NCBI RefSeq assembly: GCF_001747405.1
Contig: NZ_CP017305.1
Span: forward strand, 514,001 to 578,000
From: Chlorobaculum limnaeum
GTDB lineage: Bacteria; Bacteroidota; Chlorobiia; Chlorobiales; Chlorobiaceae
Direction of reading: 5' to 3'
Length of the DNA stretch: 64,000 nucleotides
Below are positions 53,777 through 64,000 of this stretch, in pieces (the stretch's first letter is position 1; each line of letters starts with the position of its first letter). A program made the position numbers and the translations under genes. The notes below the pieces were generated by a model that worked only from the letters and a program-made list of their open reading frames with translations, did no database searches and was not told where the DNA came from.

Positions 53777-55514
53777 AGAGAATCGCATCGTCGCGTTCCG
53801 GCGGAGCCTCGCGCTGCTGGCGCTCATCGCCGTCACCGCGCTGTCGGCGCTCCCGGCAAAGGCGTCGGTCAGCCGGGACAGTAGCGCGACTCACGCCTCT
53901 TCTTCCGTCGAGGCCGCCGACCCCATGCCCGACTACGTTCAGGGACTCATTCTCGACATGAAAGGCGATTACTGGGGAGCCATCGACCTCTTCAGGAGGG
54001 TGATGGCCCGGAGGCCCGCCGATGCCGCCGTGAAGTATTCGATCTCCAAAGCCTGGTATCGCCTGGCCGTGCTCGATTCGGCGAAGGTCTACGGCGAAGC
54101 GGCCGTCAGGCTCGATCCTTCGAACAGGCACTATCTCCGGTATCTGGCCGGTGTCGCCCATGACAGAAAAGAGTACGACCAGGCGGCGGAGCTTTACGGT
54201 CAGGCATTGCTTCTTGAGCCTGAGCGCACGGATCTCATGTATCTGCAAGGTCTTGAATATCTTGCGGCGAATCAGCTGGAGAAGGCGCTCGACGTGTTTG
54301 AGAAATCCGTGCGGATCGATCCGTACAACGAAGCTGCCCTGACGCAAACGCTGACGCTCGAAATAGGTCTCAAACGCTATGCTGAGGCCATCGATACAGT
54401 GACAAAACTACGCGGGCTTCGCGAAAGCGACCGGAGACTCGGTATCACGCTTGCGGAGCTTTATGCAAAAACCGGACAGGATACGCTGGCCATTCAGACG
54501 TTGTGGGAGCTGGCGGAGGGTGATCGCACCAATATCACCTACCGGATCGCCCTGTTCGACCACTACATAAGAGCCGGGCGGAAAGAGGAATTTCATCGTG
54601 AACTGACCACGTTTCTCGATACGTCATCATTCCCGCCGGAGCCGCTGCACGATTTCGCGAAGCTCTATATTTCTCGTTCCAGCAAGGATTCGCTGTTTGT
54701 CAGCCCGGCCCGGCTTCTGCTCGATGAGCTTGTCGCAAGGCGTCCGCGCGACAGCGAGCTTTTCATGCTGAAGGGAATGTACCACATGGTGCACGGCCGC
54801 AAGCAGGAGGGGGCCGCCCTGCTCGGCAAGGCGATTCAGCTCGACTCCGGCAATGTGACCGCGTGGGAGTACCTGATCACCGCTCGCTTCGAATCGGGTG
54901 AAAAACGCAAGGCGTTCGAGCTGCTCGCGCAGGCGCGGCGAAGGCTTCCCGGGCAGCGGCTGCGCTGGAGCGCCATCGAGGGGTATCTGCTGCTCTTTTC
55001 CAGAGAGCCTGCGAAAGCCGCCGCCGTGCTTGAAACGGTTGCAAGGGCGACGATGCAGCCTCAGGAAGAGGCGCTCCTGATTCAGGTCAACACCAATCTG
55101 GCGATGGCCTACGATCTTCTCGGCTTGAAAAAGCGTTCCCGCGTGGCCTATGAGCGGGTGATCGCGCTCGATCCGCACAACACTCTCGCTATGAACAATT
55201 TCGCCTATCTGCTCGCCGAAGAGGGCATCCGGCTTCAGCAGGCGTTACGCCTTGCAACGAACGCCGTGTTGCTCGAACCCGAAAACGGCGTCTATCTCGA
55301 TACGCTCGGCTGGGTGTATTTCAAGCTCGGCAACCACGAGCTTGCCCGGCAGCTTCTCGAAAAAGCGCTTGCCACGGGTATCGATGAAGCCGAGGTATAC
55401 CGCCACCTCGCCGAAGCATACCGGAAACTCGGCTATGAAGCCAAAGCACGGGAGATGCTGGAGAAGGCGAAGAACGTGAAGAAAGGAAAAGAGCACAAAA
55501 AAAGCGGCCATTGA
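53766..55514 (+). CDS. Secreted tetratricopeptide-repeat protein
   Basis: About 582 residues from ATG 53766. Signal peptide: [22 protein letters not shown], split here as a hydrophobic core and A-K-A cleavage site. The mature protein is a TPR superhelix with repeats such as [60 protein letters not shown] and [20 protein letters not shown], ending in a Lys-rich tail. Export to the periplasm and a scaffold role at the envelope are likely. The partner is unknown. The longer frame from 53682 lies inside ruvB and is rejected. Confidence 0.85.
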   Translation: MTDRENRIVAFRRSLALLALIAVTALSALPAKASVSRDSSATHASSSVEAADPMPDYVQGLILDMKGDYWGAIDLFRRVMARRPADAAVKYSISKAWYRLAVLDSAKVYGEAAVRLDPSNRHYLRYLAGVAHDRKEYDQAAELYGQALLLEPERTDLMYLQGLEYLAANQLEKALDVFEKSVRIDPYNEAALTQTLTLEIGLKRYAEAIDTVTKLRGLRESDRRLGITLAELYAKTGQDTLAIQTLWELAEGDRTNITYRIALFDHYIRAGRKEEFHRELTTFLDTSSFPPEPLHDFAKLYISRSSKDSLFVSPARLLLDELVARRPRDSELFMLKGMYHMVHGRKQEGAALLGKAIQLDSGNVTAWEYLITARFESGEKRKAFELLAQARRRLPGQRLRWSAIEGYLLLFSREPAKAAAVLETVARATMQPQEEALLIQVNTNLAMAYDLLGLKKRSRVAYERVIALDPHNTLAMNNFAYLLAEEGIRLQQALRLATNAVLLEPENGVYLDTLGWVYFKLGNHELARQLLEKALATGIDEAEVYRHLAEAYRKLGYEAKAREMLEKAKNVKKGKEHKKSGH

Positions 55515-55525
55515 CCGCTTTTTTT
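55499..55525. terminator. Bidirectional terminator, TPR gene and PFOR
   Basis: AAAAAGCGG/CCGCTTTTT stem with a 7-base loop, A run on the left, T run on the right. The TPR stop codon lies in the loop. Confidence 0.88.
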
Positions 55526-55548
55526 GTTGATGCTATTTAAGCTTTTTA

Positions 55549-59103
<3,555 letters not shown>

Positions 59104-59353
59104 ACGATAAAATACTGGATTATGTTTTGTTGGGACTGCGATCCTCGACAGGTAAACCTCGAAGGTAAAGGAAAAGTTACTTTCGCAGGCAAGAAAAAGC
59201 CGTGTCAATGCTTTTCAAGAAAAAAAGAAAACCAATATACTTAAATTCGGCAGACTTTTCATAGGGGGTTGTGCAATCTATGTGCGGGAATTCGTTTCCG
59301 GCAGCAACGATCGGCCCCTCTCATCGAACCCATCATGTAACGTAAATCCTTGT

Positions 59354-59359
59354 AAGGAG
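59354..59359 (+). promoter_or_regulatory. Ribosome-binding site fixing a TTG start
   Basis: AAGGAG lies 8 bases before TTG 59368. No ATG occurs in frame before the conserved region of the methyltransferase, so this site decides the start. Confidence 0.8.
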
Positions 59360-59367
59360 TTATTTCA

Positions 59368-60141
59368 TTGGACAGAACAGACCATGCCGTCATTCCAGCC
59401 CCGGAGCCTCGCGAACAGGTCGTCTACGGCCGTAACGCCGTTATCGAGCTGTTGCAGTCGAAACCCGAGAGCGTCGAGAAGATTTACCTCCAGTTCAACA
59501 CGACCCATCCCAAGCTCAAGGAGATCGTCATAACTGCTCGCCGCCTGAAGATTCCCTGCGGCAAGGCGCGCATGGAGAAGCTTACGCTCATTGCCGGTAC
59601 GGCCAAGAATCAGGGGGTGTGCGCCCTGTTGACCAGCGTGACCTTCTACACGCTCGACGAGGTGCTCGCCGCGCCGCGCAACAGCTCCCCGCTCCTCGTG
59701 ATTCTGGAGGGGCTCGAAGATCCGCACAACGTCGGTGCGATCATCCGCACCGCCGAGGCGGTGGCCGCCGACGCGGTCATCATGATCGATGGCAAGGGAG
59801 CGCCGATCAGCGCGTCGGTGCACAAGGCATCGGCGGGAGCGCTGTCGCACATGCGCGTCTGCAAGGTAAAAAGTCTCGTCAAGACGCTCGATCTCCTGCA
59901 CGAGCGCGGATTCAGCGTCGTGGCCGCCGACATGGAGGCGGAGCACAACCACACCGACATCGACTGGACTCGCCCCACGGTGCTCGTGATGGGCGCGGAG
60001 GGCAGCGGCCTCGGCTCCGAAACCCGCAAGCGCTGCGACCGGATCGTGCGCATCCCGATGGCCGGCTGCGTCGAGTCGCTCAACGTCAGCGTGGCAGCAG
60101 GCGTGATGCTCTACGAAGCGATGCGCCAGCGGCTGGGGTGA
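59368..60141 (+). CDS. rlmB: 23S rRNA 2'-O-ribose methyltransferase, TrmH/RlmB family (SpoU)
   Basis: 257 residues from TTG 59368. N-terminal substrate-binding domain (VVYGRNAVIELLQ), then the knotted SPOUT core with motif 1 LEGLEDPHNVGAIIRTAEA, motif 2 VMGAEGSGLGSETRKRCD and motif 3 IPMAGCVESLNVSVAAGVML, SAM site and deep knot. It is predicted to methylate the 2'-OH of G2251 or an equivalent site in 23S rRNA; TrmH-type tRNA targets cannot be excluded. Divergent from PFOR, monocistronic. Confidence 0.92.
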   Translation: MDRTDHAVIPAPEPREQVVYGRNAVIELLQSKPESVEKIYLQFNTTHPKLKEIVITARRLKIPCGKARMEKLTLIAGTAKNQGVCALLTSVTFYTLDEVLAAPRNSSPLLVILEGLEDPHNVGAIIRTAEAVAADAVIMIDGKGAPISASVHKASAGALSHMRVCKVKSLVKTLDLLHERGFSVVAADMEAEHNHTDIDWTRPTVLVMGAEGSGLGSETRKRCDRIVRIPMAGCVESLNVSVAAGVMLYEAMRQRLG

Positions 60142-60149
60142 GGGGAGCG

Positions 60150-60185
60150 GTGGACGAAGTGGACGGCGTGGACGTTGTGGACAGA
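60150..60185 (+). repeat. 9-bp periodic repeat array, GTGGACNNN type (4 units)
   Basis: Four perfect GTGGAC cores, each followed by a variable triplet (GAA, GGC, GTT, AGA), beginning 8 bases after the rlmB stop. The cleanest copy of the family in the window. Confidence 0.85.
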
Positions 60186-60332
60186 AGGCTGAAAACAGGA
60201 GCAGTTTTTCAGCCTGTTGTTCTTGCTGTCCTTTGCGTCCCTTTGGTCGCTGTTGTTTTCGCAGCGCCGAAAAAATGTTACCTTGAACATCATTTGTTCA
60301 CTACCTCACAGCAACTTAAATCGCGTTCTGCC

Positions 60333-60716
60333 ATGAATATCCCTGACAATCTCCGCTATACCAAAGACCACGAATGGATCAAGCTGCTTGATGATGGCGT
60401 GACCGCTGTGGCCGGCATCACCGATTTCGCTCAGTCCGAGCTGGGTGACATCGTGTTCGTCGAAACCAAAGCTGTCGGCACGAAGGTCGCGGCGCATGGC
60501 GCATTCGGTACCGTCGAAGCGGTCAAGACCGTGGCTGACCTGTTCGCTCCGGTGGCGGGCGAGATCATCGAGGTCAACGGCGGGCTCGACGATGCGGCGA
60601 TTGTCAACTCCGATCCCTACGGTGAGGGGTGGATCGTCAAGATGAAGCTGGATAACCCTGCCGATGTCGAAGCGCTGCTTTCGCCTGCGGACTATCGCGC
60701 GCAGATCGGCGAGTGA
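60333..60716 (+). CDS. gcvH: Glycine cleavage system H protein
   Basis: 127 residues. The lipoyl domain: LRYTKDHEWIKLLDDGVTAV, GITDFAQSELGDIVFVE, then FGTVEAVKTVADLFAPVAGE with the lipoylated Lys in V-E-A-V-K-T. It shuttles the aminomethyl group between the P, T and L proteins. It lies 42 bp upstream of gcvPA. I see no glycine riboswitch fold in the upstream 190 bp, which instead carries a GTGGAC array. Confidence 0.95.
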   Translation: MNIPDNLRYTKDHEWIKLLDDGVTAVAGITDFAQSELGDIVFVETKAVGTKVAAHGAFGTVEAVKTVADLFAPVAGEIIEVNGGLDDAAIVNSDPYGEGWIVKMKLDNPADVEALLSPADYRAQIGE

Positions 60717-60758
60717 CCGGTTCTGGCGAGGTTTTTCAACTGAATCCAACAGAGTACC

Positions 60759-62093
60759 ATGCCTTTCATTGTCAATACCGATGCCGAGCGGGCCGAGATG
60801 CTCAGCCAGATTGGCGTCCAGAATTTCGATGAGCTGATCGCCGATATTCCCGAGGAGATTCGCCTCAAGCGGGCGCTCGACCTCTTTCCTGCGATGGGCG
60901 AGCCGGAGGTGAAGCGTTTGCTCGAACTGATGGCTGCCAGTAACGCCGCCACCTGCGACCACGTGAGCTTCCTCGGCGCGGGGGCGTACGACCACTTTAT
61001 TCCGGCGGCGGTCAAAACCATCTCCTCGCGGAGTGAATTCTACACGGCTTATACGCCCTACCAGGCCGAGGTGTCGCAGGGCACCTTGCAGGCGATCTAC
61101 GAATATCAGAGCGTGATGTGCCGCCTGTACGGCATGGACGTGGCCAACGCCTCGATGTACGACGGCGCGAGCGCGCTTGCCGAAGCGGCGCTGATGGCCG
61201 TGAACATCACCGGGCGCAACGGCGTCGTGGTGGCGGGCAAGCTGCATCCCTACAGCCGCCAGGTGCTCGAAACCTACCTCGAAGCCGCCGGAGAGCGAGC
61301 CATCGTGCAGAACAGCATCGAGAACGGCATCGGCAGCGTCGCCTCGCTCGAAGCGCTCGTCACCTCCGAGGTGGCGGCGGTGATCGTGCAGCAGCCGAAC
61401 TTCTACGGCTGCCTCGAAGAGGTCGAAGTCATCGGCGAGATCGCAAAAAAGAACGGCGCGCTCTTCATCGTCATGGCCGATCCGGTCTCGCTTGGCGTGC
61501 TCGAAGCGCCGGGCAACTACGGCGCGGACATCGCCGTTGGCGAAGGTCAGCCGGTCGGCAACGCCCAGAGCTTCGGCGGGCCGTACCTCGGCATCTTCAC
61601 GGTCAAGCAGGCGCACGTGCGCAAAATTCCGGGTCGCCTCGTCGGTATGACCAAGGACAAGGATGGCAATGACGGCTTTATCCTGACGCTCCAGACCCGC
61701 GAGCAGCACATCCGCCGCGAGAAGGCGACCTCGAACATCTGCTCGAACCAGGCGCTCTGCGCGTTGCAGTCGGTGGTGCACCTGTCGCTGCTCGGCAAGG
61801 AGGGCATCCGGGATGTGGCCAACCGCTCGATGCAGAAGGCGCACTACCTGGCCGACCGCATCGCCGAACTGCCCGGCTTCTCGCTGAAGTACAGCGCACC
61901 TTTCTTCCGCGAATTCGTGGTCGAAACGCCCATTCCGGCGGCGACGATCATCGAGAAGATGCTGGAGAAAAAGGTGTTCGCCGGCGTCGATCTCTCCGCA
62001 TGGGGAGAAGATGGCCTGCTGGTCGCCGTCACCGAGAAGCGCACGAAAGAGGAACTTGACAGCTTCGTCAGCGAACTCGCGTCGCTCGGCTGA
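60759..62093 (+). CDS. gcvPA: Glycine dehydrogenase (decarboxylating) subunit 1
   Basis: 444 residues, the alpha half of the split P protein: [56 protein letters not shown] and [10 protein letters not shown] are family motifs. The PLP-binding Lys lies in subunit 2 (gcvPB), which is not in the window, nor is gcvT. Together with gcvH it allows serine/glycine and C1 unit exchange. It ends before a strong terminator. Confidence 0.95.
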   Translation: MPFIVNTDAERAEMLSQIGVQNFDELIADIPEEIRLKRALDLFPAMGEPEVKRLLELMAASNAATCDHVSFLGAGAYDHFIPAAVKTISSRSEFYTAYTPYQAEVSQGTLQAIYEYQSVMCRLYGMDVANASMYDGASALAEAALMAVNITGRNGVVVAGKLHPYSRQVLETYLEAAGERAIVQNSIENGIGSVASLEALVTSEVAAVIVQQPNFYGCLEEVEVIGEIAKKNGALFIVMADPVSLGVLEAPGNYGADIAVGEGQPVGNAQSFGGPYLGIFTVKQAHVRKIPGRLVGMTKDKDGNDGFILTLQTREQHIRREKATSNICSNQALCALQSVVHLSLLGKEGIRDVANRSMQKAHYLADRIAELPGFSLKYSAPFFREFVVETPIPAATIIEKMLEKKVFAGVDLSAWGEDGLLVAVTEKRTKEELDSFVSELASLG

Positions 62094-62112
62094 AAAGCCT
62101 CGCGAAGCGCAT

Positions 62113-62144
62113 AAAAAAAGGCCGCCCAAAAAGGCGGCTTTTTT
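62113..62144 (+). terminator. Intrinsic terminator after gcvPA
   Basis: GCCGCC/GGCGGC stem with loop CAAAAA, preceded by seven A and followed by six T; it lies 20 bp past the gcvPA stop. Confidence 0.92.
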
Positions 62145-62155
62145 GTTCTCAAGAG

Positions 62156-62191
62156 TGGGACGAATGGGACTTGTGGGACGATTGGGAGGAA
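62156..62191 (+). repeat. 9-bp periodic repeat array, TGGGACNNN type (4 units)
   Basis: Units TGGGACGAA, TGGGACTTG, TGGGACGAT, TGGGAGGAA stand head to tail directly after the gcvPA terminator. Same period and GAC core as the GTGGAC arrays but with a different first triplet. Confidence 0.75.
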
Positions 62192-62245
62192 GAGCTTCAG
62201 ACGATTCTGCGCGGTTTTTTTTCTCAAGTCCTACGGGTCATTGGC

Positions 62246-63136
62246 TCAAATCAGCCCGAGCTGCTCCAGCTCCGCTCGCAGAATCGCCTTGTTCGACTCG
62301 GCCATAGGCACGAGCGGGAGGCGGTACACCTCTTCGACCATGCCCATCAGCGAGAGCGCGTACTTGACCGGTACGGGGTTGCTCTCGATGAAGTTCAGGC
62401 GGAAAAGCTTGCGGTATTTGCGGTTGATCGCGCGGGCCTCGTCGAGGTTGCCCGCCTTCATGGCGTCGATCAGCCCCTTGACCACTTTCGGCACCTGGTT
62501 GGCCGCCACCGAAATCACGCCGTCGCCGCCGAGCGCCATGAAGGGCAGCATCAGCCCGTCCTCGCCGGTCATCACCGAGAAGTTCTCCGGGCGCTCGTCG
62601 ATGAGCGTCATGATCTGCTCGAAGTTGTCCGACGCCTCCTTGACGGCGAGCACGTTTTCGAAATCGCGAGCCAACCGCAAAATCGTCGCGGCGCTCACGT
62701 TGCTGCCGGTGCGCCCCGGCACATTGTAGATGATCACCGGAATCGAGACCGCTTCGGCCACGCGGCGGAAGTGCTGGTAGTACCCCTCCTGCGAAGGCTT
62801 GTTGTAATATGGCGCGACGGAGAGGATGGCCTGTGCCCCGGCCTTTTCGGCGTTGCGCGCCAGCTCGACCGCGTGCCGGGTGTCATTGTTGCCCGCGCCG
62901 GCGGCCACCATCATCGACTCGCCAGCCTCCTCGCAGACGACGCGGATGATCTCCGCCTCTTCGTCGTTCGTGAGGGTGGGCGACTCGCCGGTGGTGCCGC
63001 AGGGAAGCACGATGTCGGTTCCTGCATCGCGATGGAACCGCACCAGCCGCCGAAGGGCTTCGAAATCTATCGATCCGTCCTCGTGGAACGGCGTGACAAG
63101 GGCTACGGCTGAACCTGAAATAAGACGATTGGACAT
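62246..63136 (-). CDS. dapA: 4-hydroxy-tetrahydrodipicolinate synthase
   Basis: Condenses pyruvate with aspartate semialdehyde, the first committed step to lysine and diaminopimelate for peptidoglycan. 296 residues: [49 protein letters not shown] with the catalytic Tyr and AVKEASDN with the Schiff-base Lys. The start ATG 63136 is well placed at the family N terminus. Other dap genes are not in the window. Convergent with gcvPA across the array and terminator. Confidence 0.96.
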   Translation of the reverse strand: MSNRLISGSAVALVTPFHEDGSIDFEALRRLVRFHRDAGTDIVLPCGTTGESPTLTNDEEAEIIRVVCEEAGESMMVAAGAGNNDTRHAVELARNAEKAGAQAILSVAPYYNKPSQEGYYQHFRRVAEAVSIPVIIYNVPGRTGSNVSAATILRLARDFENVLAVKEASDNFEQIMTLIDERPENFSVMTGEDGLMLPFMALGGDGVISVAANQVPKVVKGLIDAMKAGNLDEARAINRKYRKLFRLNFIESNPVPVKYALSLMGMVEEVYRLPLVPMAESNKAILRAELEQLGLI

Positions 63137-63385
63137 GAGAACTGCTTGATTCTAAAGTGGTTAAAGGCTGTCAGCGTTCCGGGGACGCCGGGTCGGGAGC
63201 GCGGTTGTTTCAGCCTTCATGATGAATTGAATGTAGCCAATGCGATGGATTTATAAAAAAACGTAAATCGAACGGCGAAGCAGAGTTTCCAAAAATCTCT
63301 CCGCCAGGCAGACAGGCGCGAGGAACAATCTGTTCTGACCAGGCCAGAGAGGTTGCTGTCATTTCATTATTTTCAGGATATTTGA

Positions 63386-64000
63386 ATGACCGGCCTCAAC
63401 GATGAAACGGAAACGATAATGGATGTAAACCCGCGCGATCTGCTCACCCGTCTGCTTGACTATATCGAGGAACAGGCCAGGGAGATCGACCCCCGCGCTT
63501 TCAGACTGTCGAATACCAGAGGATTTCTCAAGCTTCGAACCGATCTCGCCGGTCTGCCGGGCGTTGAATTTGACATCAGCGTCGAGGGCGACCACTTCTG
63601 GTTGCGCGTCCATCGACTCGAAGCGCACAAGCCTCCGGTGCCCGACGAGCGATATAACGCGCTCATCCGCTTCAGCGACGATCCGGCGGGAGCAGAACCA
63701 TCCATCGACGAACTGGCGTTCAAAGCGCATCTCCTGCCCGCCGCTGAAGACAGAAAGGCAGAGGAGATCGAGGCGCTGGAGAGGCAACATCGCGAGCCGC
63801 TCGAAGAGGCGCTCGCCCGCTATGCAGCGCTCTGGCGCGCATGGTCGGAGGGCGAAAAGCCGCGCCGCGAGACAATCGATCTTTACGGAGCGTTGTTCGC
63901 CATCAAGCACCAGCTCGAAGCCGAAGAGACGGCAAGGCCCACCGAACTTGTCTGGGGCATTGGAATCGCGAGCTGGCAGTTGACGTGGCAGGAGTCGCAG
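63386..64000 (+). CDS. N-terminal part of a large AAA/helicase-like protein (partial)
   Basis: The frame is open from ATG 63386 (AGGA ribosome site 8 bases upstream) to the right edge, 205 codons without stop. The product is acidic and helical: DLLTRLLDYIEEQAREIDPR, LRTDLAGLPGVEFD, DHFWLRVHRLEAHKPP, FAIKHQLEAEET and ELVWGIGIASWQL. As far as I recall, this N-terminal pattern precedes a superfamily I helicase core in very long bacterial proteins; no helicase motif is inside the window, so this is only a suggestion. It is preceded by 249 bp with no gene. Confidence 0.6.
   Translation, partial: MTGLNDETETIMDVNPRDLLTRLLDYIEEQAREIDPRAFRLSNTRGFLKLRTDLAGLPGVEFDISVEGDHFWLRVHRLEAHKPPVPDERYNALIRFSDDPAGAEPSIDELAFKAHLLPAAEDRKAEEIEALERQHREPLEEALARYAALWRAWSEGEKPRRETIDLYGALFAIKHQLEAEETARPTELVWGIGIASWQLTWQESQ

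Noticed and set aside
60142-60332. Glycine riboswitch upstream of gcvH
   Set aside because: The region is taken by the 9-bp array and shows no tandem aptamer-like fold.

Overview
The window looks like chromosomal DNA of a green sulfur bacterium (Chlorobiaceae), most like Chlorobaculum (formerly Chlorobium tepidum). The strongest marker is a gene at 44706-45326 for a three-helix, mono-heme c-type cytochrome matching PscC (cytochrome c-551/cz) of the homodimeric type I reaction centre. Pyruvate:ferredoxin oxidoreductase and PEP carboxylase (reverse TCA cycle and anaplerosis), a fused LpxC-FabZ and a carB gene cut to its N-terminal half fit the same group. Coding density is high and GC-rich, so long antisense shadow reading frames are frequent. 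I found no rRNA, tRNA, CRISPR array or complete insertion sequence.

Layout. 1-185: C-terminal end of a FISUMP-type surface protein. 217-3182: a methyltransferase, an isochorismatase-like hydrolase, and lipid A/acyltransferase genes (lpxK, DUF374). 3366-8287: purD, a JAMM protease, split carB, trpC, rpe. 8329-14875: an Omp85 protein, a DUF2795 protein, polA, pheA. 15071-18686: YebC, ruvC, a CDP-alcohol phosphatidyltransferase and lpxC-fabZ; the gap 16978-17282 holds an iteron-like array. 18687-19046: a composite REP-like inverted repeat. 19047-23520: an inositol-phosphatase family gene, tspO, a lipoprotein, then an AT-richer accessory stretch (a 77-aa protein, a probable PD-(D/E)XK nuclease, a [2Fe-2S] ferredoxin, ArsR, a 51-aa Cys-rich protein, a DUF4405 membrane protein). 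23714-36632: acs, leuS, pnp, panC, rsmI, an oligopeptide ABC ATPase, sppA, a porin. 36773-38315: comM, broken by one frameshift.

38316-41730 is the second accessory patch: a DUF4160/DUF2442 pair, an M15 endopeptidase, a duplicated 3' fragment of ppc and a UbiA-family gene. 41731-49991: ppc divergent from pscC, queF, a methyltransferase, a DUF4905-like gene, a Xer recombinase, HPF, hprK. 49972-55514: oppA-oppB, ruvB, a TPR protein. 55549-64000: PFOR, rlmB, gcvH, gcvPA, dapA and the N-terminal part of a large protein running off the edge.

Shared logic. Carbon genes (PFOR, ppc, acs, rpe, gcvH/gcvPA) serve autotrophic and C2/C1 metabolism, and ppc shares its upstream region with pscC. Envelope genes (lpxK, DUF374, lpxC-fabZ, Omp85, porin, sppA) build a Gram-negative outer membrane. 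DNA maintenance is represented by polA, ruvC, ruvB and a Xer recombinase. The intergenic DNA is structured: at least five gaps carry arrays with 9-bp periodicity and a GAC core, and three carry palindromes of one CCCCGG family. I consider these arrays, the 11-bp array at 17160-17226 and the ppc 3' duplication the least explained parts of the window.
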